Shown here in pieces: positions 1-5,699 of a DNA stretch of 5,699 bases. Location of the stretch: NCBI GenBank assembly GCA_017404585.1, contig JAFRCB010000287.1, forward strand, positions 1 through 5,699. The letters are read 5' to 3'. The notes beneath the pieces were generated by a model. It had not been told where the DNA came from, did not search any database, and worked only from the letters and a program-made list of their open reading frames with translations. The DNA is from Lachnospiraceae bacterium. GTDB lineage: Bacteria > Bacillota > Clostridia > Lachnospirales > Lachnospiraceae. Position numbers and translations under genes: made by a program. Position 1 is the first letter of the stretch. Each line of letters starts with the position of its first letter.

Positions 1-1025
1 CTCCGGTTCTCGATCAGTTCTTTGACCGGAATGAGCTTCATCTTGGCAATCAGGTCACGCTTTGACTGCATGGTCGGCATAAAGGATCGCGGCCAGGTCG
101 GCGTGTACTTGATGAACGGGCGTGAGAACGGGATACCGGATTCATTGGCATAGCCCACCGCATGGGCCGTACCGGAATCCGGAACACCGGCGACCGCATC
201 GACTTCATTCCTCGTCATGCCATCGCGCTTTGCGAGGAGTTTTCCGCACCGCACGCGCATGCCCTCGACCGAGACGCCCTCGTAGCTGGATGTCGGATAA
301 CCGTAGTATACCCACAGGAATGTGCAGATCCGCATCTTCTTTCCCGGTGCCGCAAGTGTCGTTACCCCATCAGCTGTGATGACGCACACCTCGCCCGGTC
401 CGAGTTCCTTGTAATCGATATATCCGAGATTGAGGTAGGCAAATGACTCAAGACTTGCGCAGTAGCCTGTCTCCTTTTTACCTATAACAAGCGGAGTCCT
501 GCCGACTTTATCTCTCGCGCAGTAGATCCCTTTAGCTGTGAGGAGCATAAATGACATTGAGCCGTCAATGACATCCTGCGCATAGCGAATGCCCTCAATC
601 AGATTATCTTTGGTATTAATGAGGGCCGCAACGAGCTCCGTTGAGTTGATCTCACCGCCGCTCATCTCCATAAAGTGTATGTTTTTCTGATTCAGGATCT
701 TATCGATCAGCGCATCCTTATTGTTGATACGCCCGACAGTCGTGATTGCATATGCACCGTGATGAGAGCGAATCAGCAGCGGCTGCGGCTCATAGTCGGA
801 AATGGATCCGATACCCATGCAGCCATGCATCTCATTTACATCCCGCTCGAACTTTGTTCTGAACGGACTGTTCTCAATATTGTGTATCGCTCTGTTAAAA
901 CCGTCTTTTTCATCGTAGACCACCATGCCGGCCCTTCTGGTTCCCAGGTGCGAATGATAGTCTGTACCAAAAAACAGATCAAAAACACAGTCTTCCTTCT
1001 GTGCTGATGCGAAAAATCCTCCCAT
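1..1025 (-). CDS. PurF-like amidophosphoribosyltransferase family protein with degenerate glutaminase site (3' end outside window)
   Basis: The frame is open from ATG (1025-1023) to the window edge: 341 codons of a family usually about 450-500 residues long. The N-terminal part (about 1-230) has the class II glutamine amidotransferase fold pattern, and the phosphoribosyltransferase domain follows, with GVPDSGTAHAVGYA at 280-293 matching PurF GVPDSSISAAIGYA. The sequence stops just before the expected PRPP-binding VDDSIVRG motif. True PurF makes phosphoribosylamine from PRPP and glutamine in the first step of purine synthesis. Here the catalytic Cys after Met1 is Gly2, GHVRYAT is GIGSISD (71-77), HNG is TVG (96-98), and the SDTE aspartate is Ser128, so glutaminase activity looks lost. 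Cys234 aligns with an Fe-S ligand cysteine of B. subtilis PurF (from memory). A GGAG site 5-8 nt upstream supports the start. It has its own promoter and is not obviously in a pur operon. Family assignment is firm; function is unknown, possibly ammonia-dependent transfer or PRPP sensing. I withhold the symbol purF because of the lost residues. Confidence 0.88.
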   Translation of the reverse strand, partial: MGGFFASAQKEDCVFDLFFGTDYHSHLGTRRAGMVVYDEKDGFNRAIHNIENSPFRTKFERDVNEMHGCMGIGSISDYEPQPLLIRSHHGAYAITTVGRINNKDALIDKILNQKNIHFMEMSGGEINSTELVAALINTKDNLIEGIRYAQDVIDGSMSFMLLTAKGIYCARDKVGRTPLVIGKKETGYCASLESFAYLNLGYIDYKELGPGEVCVITADGVTTLAAPGKKMRICTFLWVYYGYPTSSYEGVSVEGMRVRCGKLLAKRDGMTRNEVDAVAGVPDSGTAHAVGYANESGIPFSRPFIKYTPTWPRSFMPTMQSKRDLIAKMKLIPVKELIENR

Positions 1026-1028
1026 ATG

Positions 1029-1034
1029 CTCTCC
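1029..1034 (-). promoter_or_regulatory. Ribosome binding site of the PurF-like gene
   Basis: On the minus strand GGAGAG lies just upstream of the ATG at 1025, with the GGAG core ending five bases before the start codon. It fixes the start at MGGFF, which is also where PurF proteins begin (Met-Cys-Gly), so the Cys-to-Gly change is not caused by a wrong start choice. Confidence 0.7.
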
Positions 1035-1092
1035 GTTTCCTCAAGTTATTCAAAACTCGCTGTTTTTCTGAATCTATCCAATAAACGCGTTC

Positions 1093-1101
1093 ATTATATC
1101 A
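1093..1101 (-). promoter_or_regulatory. Extended -10 promoter for the PurF-like gene
   Basis: The minus strand reads TGATATAAT, an exact TATAAT -10 hexamer (1093-1098) preceded by the TGn extension (1099-1101). No good TTGACA-like -35 is found 16-18 bp upstream, which fits the extended -10 class. The predicted start of transcription is near 1086, giving a leader of about 60 nt. I saw no PurBox or other known purine operator next to it. Confidence 0.6.
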
Positions 1102-1330
1102 AAAGATGACTGTTTCGTACTCAGGAAATTTAAGAACCGTAGATTTCAATAAAACATTGCCACATCTCAGAAAATAAATCGACAGATTAACGAAGTTTCG
1201 AGGGGCGATGAATGCAGACAAAATAATCTTGACGAATCCGCTGTTAAACGAAGCGCGGGATTTGCATCGATTCCCGACAGGATCTTCGAAAACGGATTTC
1301 CCGGCGTCAGGTATTACCTGCAGGGAAACG

Positions 1331-3478
1331 TCATATGCATGTGAGCTTTACCCTGGCCGAGATCAGTCTGGACGTCTCATGAGCGTCGAACTTGATCTCA
1401 TAAGCGTTCCTCTCCTCAATGTAGCGCAGAATACTGCCCTCGCCGAACACACCGTGCCTGACGCGGGTCCCTTCCGGCAGCTTCTCCTCCGCCATAGAAC
1501 GCAGATAATCCTCGCTCCAGCTGATATCTCTCCATGCCTTTTTCACCAGATCCGGCGCAGGTTCATTTTCCCAGTCAACAAATCTTTTATCGATCTCGAG
1601 AATGAATCGGGACGGGTAACGGAAAGACCCGTCAAGGTTCCTCCCCTCAGAATCGGTGAAATAGAGACCTCTCTCAGCCCTCGTTACCGCGACGAAAGCC
1701 AGGCGTCTCTCCTCCTCCATGGCTTCCCGTGTAGCTGTCTTCTTAGCCGGGAATACCCCCTCCTCCATAGACACCAGAAAGATGTGCGGAAACTCCAGAC
1801 CCTTGGCAGTGTGGACCGTCATGAACTTGACAGCTTTGCGGCTTGCAGCCGTGTCCGCGTTGGAAAACAGCGCGACGTGGTTCAGATAATCGCTGAGCAG
1901 GGCTTCCTCCCCGCAGGTCGTCTCGTACTCATAGATCGACTGCCGAAGCTCCGCGAGATTGTCGAGCCGTTCCTGACTCCCCTCTGTCCGCAGCGCTTCC
2001 TCGTAGCCGCTTTCTTCCAGGACCGATGCGATAAGCTCGGAGATCGTCATATCGTGACTGCGTTTCTCAAAATCCGTCATCATATCGAGAAATTTTCGCG
2101 CTCCGGTCCTTCTGAAGTTTTCCTGATCGACTGTCTGCGTGAGCGCGTCGATGAGCAGGCAGTTATTCTTCTCGGCGTACTCCCTGAGGAATCTCATCCT
2201 CTGCTCGCCTATATTTCTCTTCGGCTGATTGACGATTCTTGCAAATGACAGATCGTCCCGAAACGCAATCAGTCGTAAATATGAGAGAATATCCTTGATT
2301 TCCGCCCTGTTGTAGAACTGCACACCCGAATACAGAATATAAGGGATCTCCTTTTTCAGGAACACTTCCTCAAAGGTCCTCGTGACAAAATGAGACCTGT
2401 AAAGAATCGTGATGTCGGAAGGCTGTACACCGCTCTTTTCCAGTTCCAGTACCTTCCCCGCGACCCACTCCGCCTCTTCGCGGGCATTTCCCGCATGATG
2501 CCAGACAGGTTTTTCTCCCACATCGAGCGTCGGCAGCAGCTCCTTCTTCATTCGATTCACATTTTTAGATATCAGGGAATTGGCAGCGCCAAGGACTGAC
2601 TCAGTGGATCTGTAGTTATCCATCATCATGATAGTCTTCGTATTCGGGAAGTTCTTATCGAAATCGAGCAGGTAGCGGATGTTGGCCCCTCTCCAGGTAT
2701 AAATCGTCTGATCCGGATCTCCGACGACAAAGAGATTTTTGTGATAATCGCACAGGACAGCCATCAGTCGGTATTGGAGGTCGTCAATATCCTGAAACTC
2801 ATCGATCATGATGTATTCAAGCCGTTTCTGCCACTTGAGCTTAATCTCCTCACTGCTCTCAAATATGTAAAGAACAAACTTGATAAGGTCATTGTAGTCG
2901 AGTCCAAAGCATTTTTTCTGCTGGTAGAGATACCCGTAAAACAGTATGTCATCCACCTTCTCAGCCTTCATGTACTTCTGTCTCAGAAGGTCGATCGGCA
3001 TGGCTATCATATCCCGATAGTACTCCGGCTCGAACTTACACTTTCTCATCTCGAACATATCCCGCGCGTCTTTGAAAGTCTTATCCCGAAGTGTCAGGTT
3101 CCTCTCGCTGTAGATGATCTGCAGCATAGCGTCGATATCGGAATTGTCCAGCACCAGAAAGCTCTCCGGGTACTGGATCACATGGGAATCCTCCTGCAGA
3201 ACAGAGACGCAGAAGCTGTGGAACGTGCTTATATAACCGGTATCATTGTCCCGGGTCAGCTGCCGGATACGGGAGCGCATTTCATTGGCAGCCTTGTTGG
3301 TAAAGGTCACACAAAGTATGTTGGACGGCAGAACACCGATTTCATTTACAAGGAACACGAACCTGTGAGAGAGAGCCCGCGTCTTGCCGCTGCCGGCTCC
3401 GGCTATCACTCTTATAAATCCCTCTGTGGAGGTTACCGCCTCCCGCTGGCTCTGACTGAGTCCTTTTAGTTCTTCCAT
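1331..3478 (-). CDS. pcrA: ATP-dependent DNA helicase, PcrA/UvrD family (SF1A, 3'-5')
   Basis: This complete 715-residue protein is close to the usual length of PcrA/UvrD (about 720-750). These enzymes unwind DNA 3' to 5' using ATP in nucleotide excision repair, mismatch repair, replication restart and removal of RecA filaments. All superfamily 1A motifs are visible in order: Q motif (LSQSQREAV, 7-15), Walker A (GAGSGKT, 27-33), Ia (TFTNKAANEM, 58-67), Ib (STFHSFC, 84-90), Walker B DEFQD (227-231), III (GDPDQTIYTWRGA, 254-266), IV (NYRST, 289-293), V (MTVHTAKGLEFP, 553-564) and VI (about 588-602, with VAVTRAE). The last 45 residues, starting GTRVRHGVFGEG (670-681), match the C-terminal Tudor-like domain of PcrA/UvrD, which contacts RNA polymerase in studied members. 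The start fits the family N-terminus. It has its own consensus promoter with a LexA operator, so SOS control is likely. A second PcrA/UvrD paralogue elsewhere in the genome is possible, so pcrA versus uvrD naming is a convention here. Confidence 0.94.
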   Translation of the reverse strand: MEELKGLSQSQREAVTSTEGFIRVIAGAGSGKTRALSHRFVFLVNEIGVLPSNILCVTFTNKAANEMRSRIRQLTRDNDTGYISTFHSFCVSVLQEDSHVIQYPESFLVLDNSDIDAMLQIIYSERNLTLRDKTFKDARDMFEMRKCKFEPEYYRDMIAMPIDLLRQKYMKAEKVDDILFYGYLYQQKKCFGLDYNDLIKFVLYIFESSEEIKLKWQKRLEYIMIDEFQDIDDLQYRLMAVLCDYHKNLFVVGDPDQTIYTWRGANIRYLLDFDKNFPNTKTIMMMDNYRSTESVLGAANSLISKNVNRMKKELLPTLDVGEKPVWHHAGNAREEAEWVAGKVLELEKSGVQPSDITILYRSHFVTRTFEEVFLKKEIPYILYSGVQFYNRAEIKDILSYLRLIAFRDDLSFARIVNQPKRNIGEQRMRFLREYAEKNNCLLIDALTQTVDQENFRRTGARKFLDMMTDFEKRSHDMTISELIASVLEESGYEEALRTEGSQERLDNLAELRQSIYEYETTCGEEALLSDYLNHVALFSNADTAASRKAVKFMTVHTAKGLEFPHIFLVSMEEGVFPAKKTATREAMEEERRLAFVAVTRAERGLYFTDSEGRNLDGSFRYPSRFILEIDKRFVDWENEPAPDLVKKAWRDISWSEDYLRSMAEEKLPEGTRVRHGVFGEGSILRYIEERNAYEIKFDAHETSRLISARVKLTCI

Positions 3479-3481
3479 AAA

Positions 3482-3487
3482 TCCCCC
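3482..3487 (-). promoter_or_regulatory. Helicase ribosome binding site (unusual, G-rich)
   Basis: On the minus strand GGGGGA precedes the ATG at 3478 by three bases, with four bases between the G run and the ATG. It departs from the AGGAGG core and the spacing is short, so initiation may be modest. No better site or alternative start is seen nearby, and the family N-terminus supports this ATG. Confidence 0.5.
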
Positions 3488-3496
3488 GATTTATTT

Positions 3497-3527
3497 TTCC
3501 CGCTTTCATTTCTTAAGTCTGCGGGAA
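3497..3527 (-). repeat. Inverted repeat in helicase 5' leader
   Basis: Perfect 7-bp arms TTCCCGC (3497-3503) and GCGGGAA (3521-3527) flank a 17-base AT-rich loop. In the mRNA the stem would end about 18 nt before the start codon, next to the ribosome binding site. It could affect translation or stability, or act as a protein site. The long loop makes a strong RNA hairpin less certain. Confidence 0.45.
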
Positions 3528-3570
3528 TCAATGTGCGATGACATAATTACTGACCGAATCCCTGAACATT

Positions 3571-3599
3571 ATTATACGAACTAATGTTCGCGGTGTCAA
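3571..3599 (-). promoter_or_regulatory. Consensus sigma-A promoter of the helicase gene
   Basis: On the minus strand TTGACA (3594-3599) and TATAAT (3571-3576) are both exact consensus hexamers, separated by exactly 17 bp (3577-3593), the optimum spacing. Transcription should start near 3564, giving a leader of about 86 nt before the ATG at 3478. Such a strong promoter is typical of a gene held down by a repressor, and the spacer holds a LexA box. Confidence 0.88.
3577..3590. promoter_or_regulatory. LexA (DinR-type) SOS operator
   Basis: CGAAC-TAAT-GTTCG is a perfect 5-bp inverted repeat with a 4-bp centre, the known Gram-positive LexA box form (CGAAC-N4-GTTCG). It lies wholly in the spacer and directly abuts the -10 hexamer, so bound LexA would block RNA polymerase. 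DNA damage, through RecA-stimulated LexA self-cleavage, should derepress the helicase. uvrD is also an SOS gene in E. coli. The arms match fully; the central bases fit the B. subtilis consensus only in part. Confidence 0.88.
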
Positions 3600-3641
3600 T
3601 TAATATGTCAGCCTCCGATTTCGAATAATGCATGTACGATC

Positions 3642-3671
3642 AAAAACCACAGGCGTCTCCCTTTCGACCTG
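3642..3671 (-). terminator. Possible second terminator hairpin downstream of lon
   Basis: On the minus strand CAGGTC pairs with GACGCCTG (two-base bulge) around an 8-base loop (3650-3671). A run of five T (3642-3646) follows after a three-base gap. The stem is short and bulged, so it may be a backup for the stronger hairpin just upstream, or chance. Confidence 0.35.
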
Positions 3672-3684
3672 AGCACAATAGAGA

Positions 3685-3714
3685 AGAGCTGCCGCAATTC
3701 AATGCAGCAGCCCT
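3685..3714 (-). terminator. Probable Rho-independent terminator of lon
   Basis: The minus-strand transcript has an 11-bp stem (AGGGCTGCTGC with GCGGCAGCTCT, two G-U pairs) around an 8-base loop, beginning 24 nt after the lon stop codon. The tail (TCTCTATTGT) is only moderately T-rich, so termination may be incomplete. Its position at the end of lon and before the helicase promoter supports separate transcription units. Confidence 0.65.
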
Positions 3715-3737
3715 AAGTCTGTGTCTTTTTTCATTTA

Positions 3738-5699
3738 TCAACCGACGTTCTCGCTGACGATTGTCAGAATGCCCAATTCATTAAGCACTTCTTCCACCGT
3801 GCTGACCGGCGTGATCTCGAGTACGGATTTGACCTCATCGGCCACATCTCTGAGATCTTCGACATTGTCTTTGGGAATGAAAACACGCTTTGCGCCTGCC
3901 CTCTGGGCAGCCATGAGCTTCTCCGGCAGTCCGCCGATCGGCTTGACGTCGCCCTGCAGGGACACCTCACCCGTCATAGCAACCCGTGGACTTACCGGTA
4001 CTCCTGTGACCAGAGATGAGAGCGCCGTTGTCAGCGTTATACCTGCTGAAGGTCCATCCTTGGGCGTCGCTCCGTCCGGCACGTGAATGTGGAGATCACT
4101 TTCCTTGAAGAGCTCTGTCTTCTCCGGGAATATCGACTTCACAAGGCTCACCGCGATCTGAGCCGACTCCTTCATGACGTCTCCCAGCTGACCGGTGACA
4201 ACAGTCTTGCCGCTTCCTTTGGTGAACAATGTCTCAATGAACAGGACCTCGCCTCCCACCTGCGTCCAGGCAAGACCTGTCACGACGCCCGGTCTGGACT
4301 CATTCTTCACAAGGCCGTGGCGGATCGGGTGCATATCAAGATAATCTCTCAGATTATCCGTGTCAATCACAAGACCTTCCTCTTTTCCGCGGACTATATC
4401 GACCGCTGCCATTCTGCACAGAGTATCAAGTCGCTTCTTAAGTCCGCGCACACCGGCTTCCCTTGTATAATCGTTTATGATCTCATTCAGGGCGTCATCT
4501 GTGACGGAAAGGCCCTCCTCGCGGATACCGACCGCGCGCATTGCCTTGGGAAGAAGATGTCTTCTCGCGATCTCATATTTCTCTGTCGGAGTATACCCCT
4601 GGAACTGAATGACTTCCATGCGGTCGAGAAGCGGCGCAGGAATCGTATCCAGGGTGTTGGCCGTACATATGAAGAGAACATTTGAAAGATCGTACGGTAC
4701 ATTCATATAATGATCCGTGAACGTGTTGTTCTGCTCGGGATCAAGGACCTCGAGCAGAGCGCTGGCCGGATCGCCGTTATATGAGACGCCAAGCTTGTCA
4801 ATCTCATCGAGCACCATGACCGGATTGGAAACTCCGCTCTTGGCTATACCGTCCATAATACGACCGGGCATAGCTCCAATGTACGTTCTCCTGTGACCGC
4901 GGATGTCCGCCTCATCGCGGGCACCGCCGAGGCTGACTCTGACGTATTTGCGGCCGAGTGCATTTGCAATACCCTGACCAATAGACGTCTTGCCGCTGCC
5001 CGGAGCGCCGACGAAGCACAGGATAGAACCTGACTGCTGTCTCTTTAGGTTCATGACCGCAATCTGCTGAAGGATTCTTGACTTGACTTTTTTCAGACCG
5101 TAGTGGGTCTCGTTGAGAATTGCTTCAGCCTCGTCAAGGTCAATATTTACGGCCTTCTCCTTCACCCATGAAAGGCTGAGGAGGAAATCGAGATAGTCAT
5201 AGAGCATTCCGGATTCAGGGCCGACCTGTCCTTCCTGCTTCAGACGGTTCAGGACCTTCTCCGCCTCCTTGCGCGCAGTCTCATTCATTCCGGATTCCTG
5301 AATTCTGATCTCGAACTTGCGCAGCTCGGTCACTTCCTCGGGATGCATCTCATCCAGTTCTTTCTGCAGATATTCCATCTGCTTCTTGATGGCTGCCTCA
5401 CGGTATATTTTTTTGTGCTCTTCCTCCTGGGCATTCTCAGCCTCACTGTTGATCTTGTAGGCCTCAAAATTCTCATAGATCATGTTCTCCATGAGTTCCT
5501 GACGTGCAGCCCTGCTGTCCTCCGCAAGAACAGCGTAGCGCTCCTTGCTCGAGTTCATGAGCCACGGCCCCATAGCGGAGACGATCTCACCGACCGAATG
5601 CCACTGCGCGATAAATGCCCTCGATATCTGAACATTGTCAAAGTTCTCCGCGTACTTGAACAGCTGACGCTTGAGGTTCTTGAGTCTCTCCTCAGCCAC
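3738..5699 (-). CDS. lon: ATP-dependent Lon protease (5' end outside window)
   Basis: Lon is a cytoplasmic hexameric AAA+ serine protease that unfolds and degrades misfolded and regulatory proteins. The 653 visible residues run to a TGA stop followed directly by TAA. Compared with E. coli Lon about 125-130 N-terminal residues are missing, because the frame is still open at the window edge; the GTG there is an internal codon, not a proven start. In order (fragment numbering): the end of the N domain and a charged, probably coiled-coil helix (about 60-160), Walker A GAPGSGKT (231-238), Walker B VMVLDE (294-299), sensor 1 Asn348 in CTANTLD, the LLDRMEVI segment (357-364), and the protease domain with catalytic Ser551 in DGPSAG and Lys594 in GGLPEK. 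The 43-residue Ser-Lys spacing is the same as in E. coli (679/722). Walker A has Ala and Ser where most Lons have GPPGVGKT. The protein appears fully active. Its promoter lies outside the window, so regulation cannot be judged. Confidence 0.97.
   Translation of the reverse strand: MAEERLKNLKRQLFKYAENFDNVQISRAFIAQWHSVGEIVSAMGPWLMNSSKERYAVLAEDSRAARQELMENMIYENFEAYKINSEAENAQEEEHKKIYREAAIKKQMEYLQKELDEMHPEEVTELRKFEIRIQESGMNETARKEAEKVLNRLKQEGQVGPESGMLYDYLDFLLSLSWVKEKAVNIDLDEAEAILNETHYGLKKVKSRILQQIAVMNLKRQQSGSILCFVGAPGSGKTSIGQGIANALGRKYVRVSLGGARDEADIRGHRRTYIGAMPGRIMDGIAKSGVSNPVMVLDEIDKLGVSYNGDPASALLEVLDPEQNNTFTDHYMNVPYDLSNVLFICTANTLDTIPAPLLDRMEVIQFQGYTPTEKYEIARRHLLPKAMRAVGIREEGLSVTDDALNEIINDYTREAGVRGLKKRLDTLCRMAAVDIVRGKEEGLVIDTDNLRDYLDMHPIRHGLVKNESRPGVVTGLAWTQVGGEVLFIETLFTKGSGKTVVTGQLGDVMKESAQIAVSLVKSIFPEKTELFKESDLHIHVPDGATPKDGPSAGITLTTALSSLVTGVPVSPRVAMTGEVSLQGDVKPIGGLPEKLMAAQRAGAKRVFIPKDNVEDLRDVADEVKSVLEITPVSTVEEVLNELGILTIVSENVG

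Larger units (their letters stand above)
1026..1330. other. Intergenic region between helicase and PurF-like gene
   Basis: This 305-bp stretch holds the promoter and ribosome binding site of the PurF-like gene in its left half. The right half holds only a short perfect inverted repeat, CAGGT-ATT-ACCTG (1308-1320), 10 bp past the helicase stop, and a CGGGA/TCCCG repeat with an 11-base loop around 1256-1276. Neither is followed by a T run, so no convincing intrinsic terminator for the helicase is visible. No small minus-strand gene is supported. A plus-strand open frame starting at 1208 runs antisense into the helicase and reads as its shadow. Confidence 0.6.

Noticed and set aside
122..446. 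Overlapping plus-strand frames inside the PurF-like gene
   Set aside because: They are antisense to a well-matched phosphoribosyltransferase coding frame and have an Arg/His/Pro-rich composition typical of shadows.
985..990. Cys13 (EDCVF) as the glutaminase nucleophile after propeptide removal, as in B. subtilis PurF (EECGVF)
   Set aside because: The distance from Cys13 to the HLG motif (His26) is 13 residues, against about 24 in B. subtilis. The gap-free alignment instead places Gly2 at the nucleophile and Cys13 inside the following helix.
1308..1320. CAGGT-ATT-ACCTG palindrome as terminator of the helicase gene
   Set aside because: It has only a 5-bp stem and a 3-base loop, with no T run on either side.
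1208..2248. Long plus-strand open frame (346 codons) antisense to the helicase, with a GAGGGG stretch before its ATG
   Set aside because: It overlaps the clear helicase gene, shows no recognisable domain, and its residue pattern is what the reverse frame of the helicase would give. The SD-like stretch is too close to the ATG.
2741..3469. Plus-strand open frame of 242 codons antisense to the helicase N-terminal half
   Set aside because: It is a shadow of conserved helicase motif coding, with no promoter, ribosome site or family resemblance.
3721..4685. Plus-strand open frames antisense to lon (3721-4086 and 4083-4685), slightly overlapping
   Set aside because: The short overlap imitates coupled genes, but both are low-complexity or featureless reverse readings of the Lon protease and AAA+ domains.
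5697..5699. GTG at the window edge as the start of lon
   Set aside because: The residues there match the interior of the Lon N domain, about 125-130 residues into the E. coli protein, so the gene continues beyond the window.

Overview
The window is one strand of a bacterial chromosome segment with three protein genes, all on the minus strand and transcribed from right to left: lon (3738-5699, 5' part outside the window), a PcrA/UvrD-type helicase (1331-3478, complete), and a PurF-like protein (1-1025, 3' part outside the window). Base composition is near 50% GC by eye. Protein style (Lachnospiraceae/Clostridia-like Lon and PurF-like sequences) and a Gram-positive type LexA box (CGAAC-N4-GTTCG) point to a Firmicute, most likely class Clostridia. 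This taxonomic reading is inference; no rRNA or other marker is present.

Layout. At the right, Lon lacks only about 125-130 N-terminal residues and carries complete AAA+ and protease domains. It ends in a tandem TGA TAA stop, followed 24 nt later by an 11-bp hairpin that probably terminates it. The 257-bp gap before the helicase is dense in signals: the lon terminator, a second weak hairpin with a T run, then an exact consensus sigma-A promoter (TTGACA, 17 bp, TATAAT) whose spacer contains a perfect-arm LexA operator, and a 5' leader with a 7-bp inverted repeat close to the ribosome binding site. The helicase should therefore be a strongly transcribed, LexA-repressed SOS gene. A 305-bp non-coding stretch follows, with an extended -10 promoter for the PurF-like gene.

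The least expected gene is the PurF-like protein. It aligns with amidophosphoribosyltransferases through the class II glutaminase domain and into the phosphoribosyltransferase domain. However, the N-terminal catalytic cysteine is glycine, and the other glutaminase residues (the Arg of GHxRYxT, the Asn of HNG, the Asp of SDxE) are also replaced. The PRPP-site flexible loop is altered too. It is probably a glutaminase-dead paralogue rather than the housekeeping PurF, and it does not sit in a visible purine operon.

Lon (protein quality control, often stress-related) and an SOS-controlled helicase (DNA repair) lie side by side, but they appear to be separate transcription units. I see no mobile element, CRISPR array, tRNA or rRNA. 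The long plus-strand open frames are antisense shadows of these three genes.
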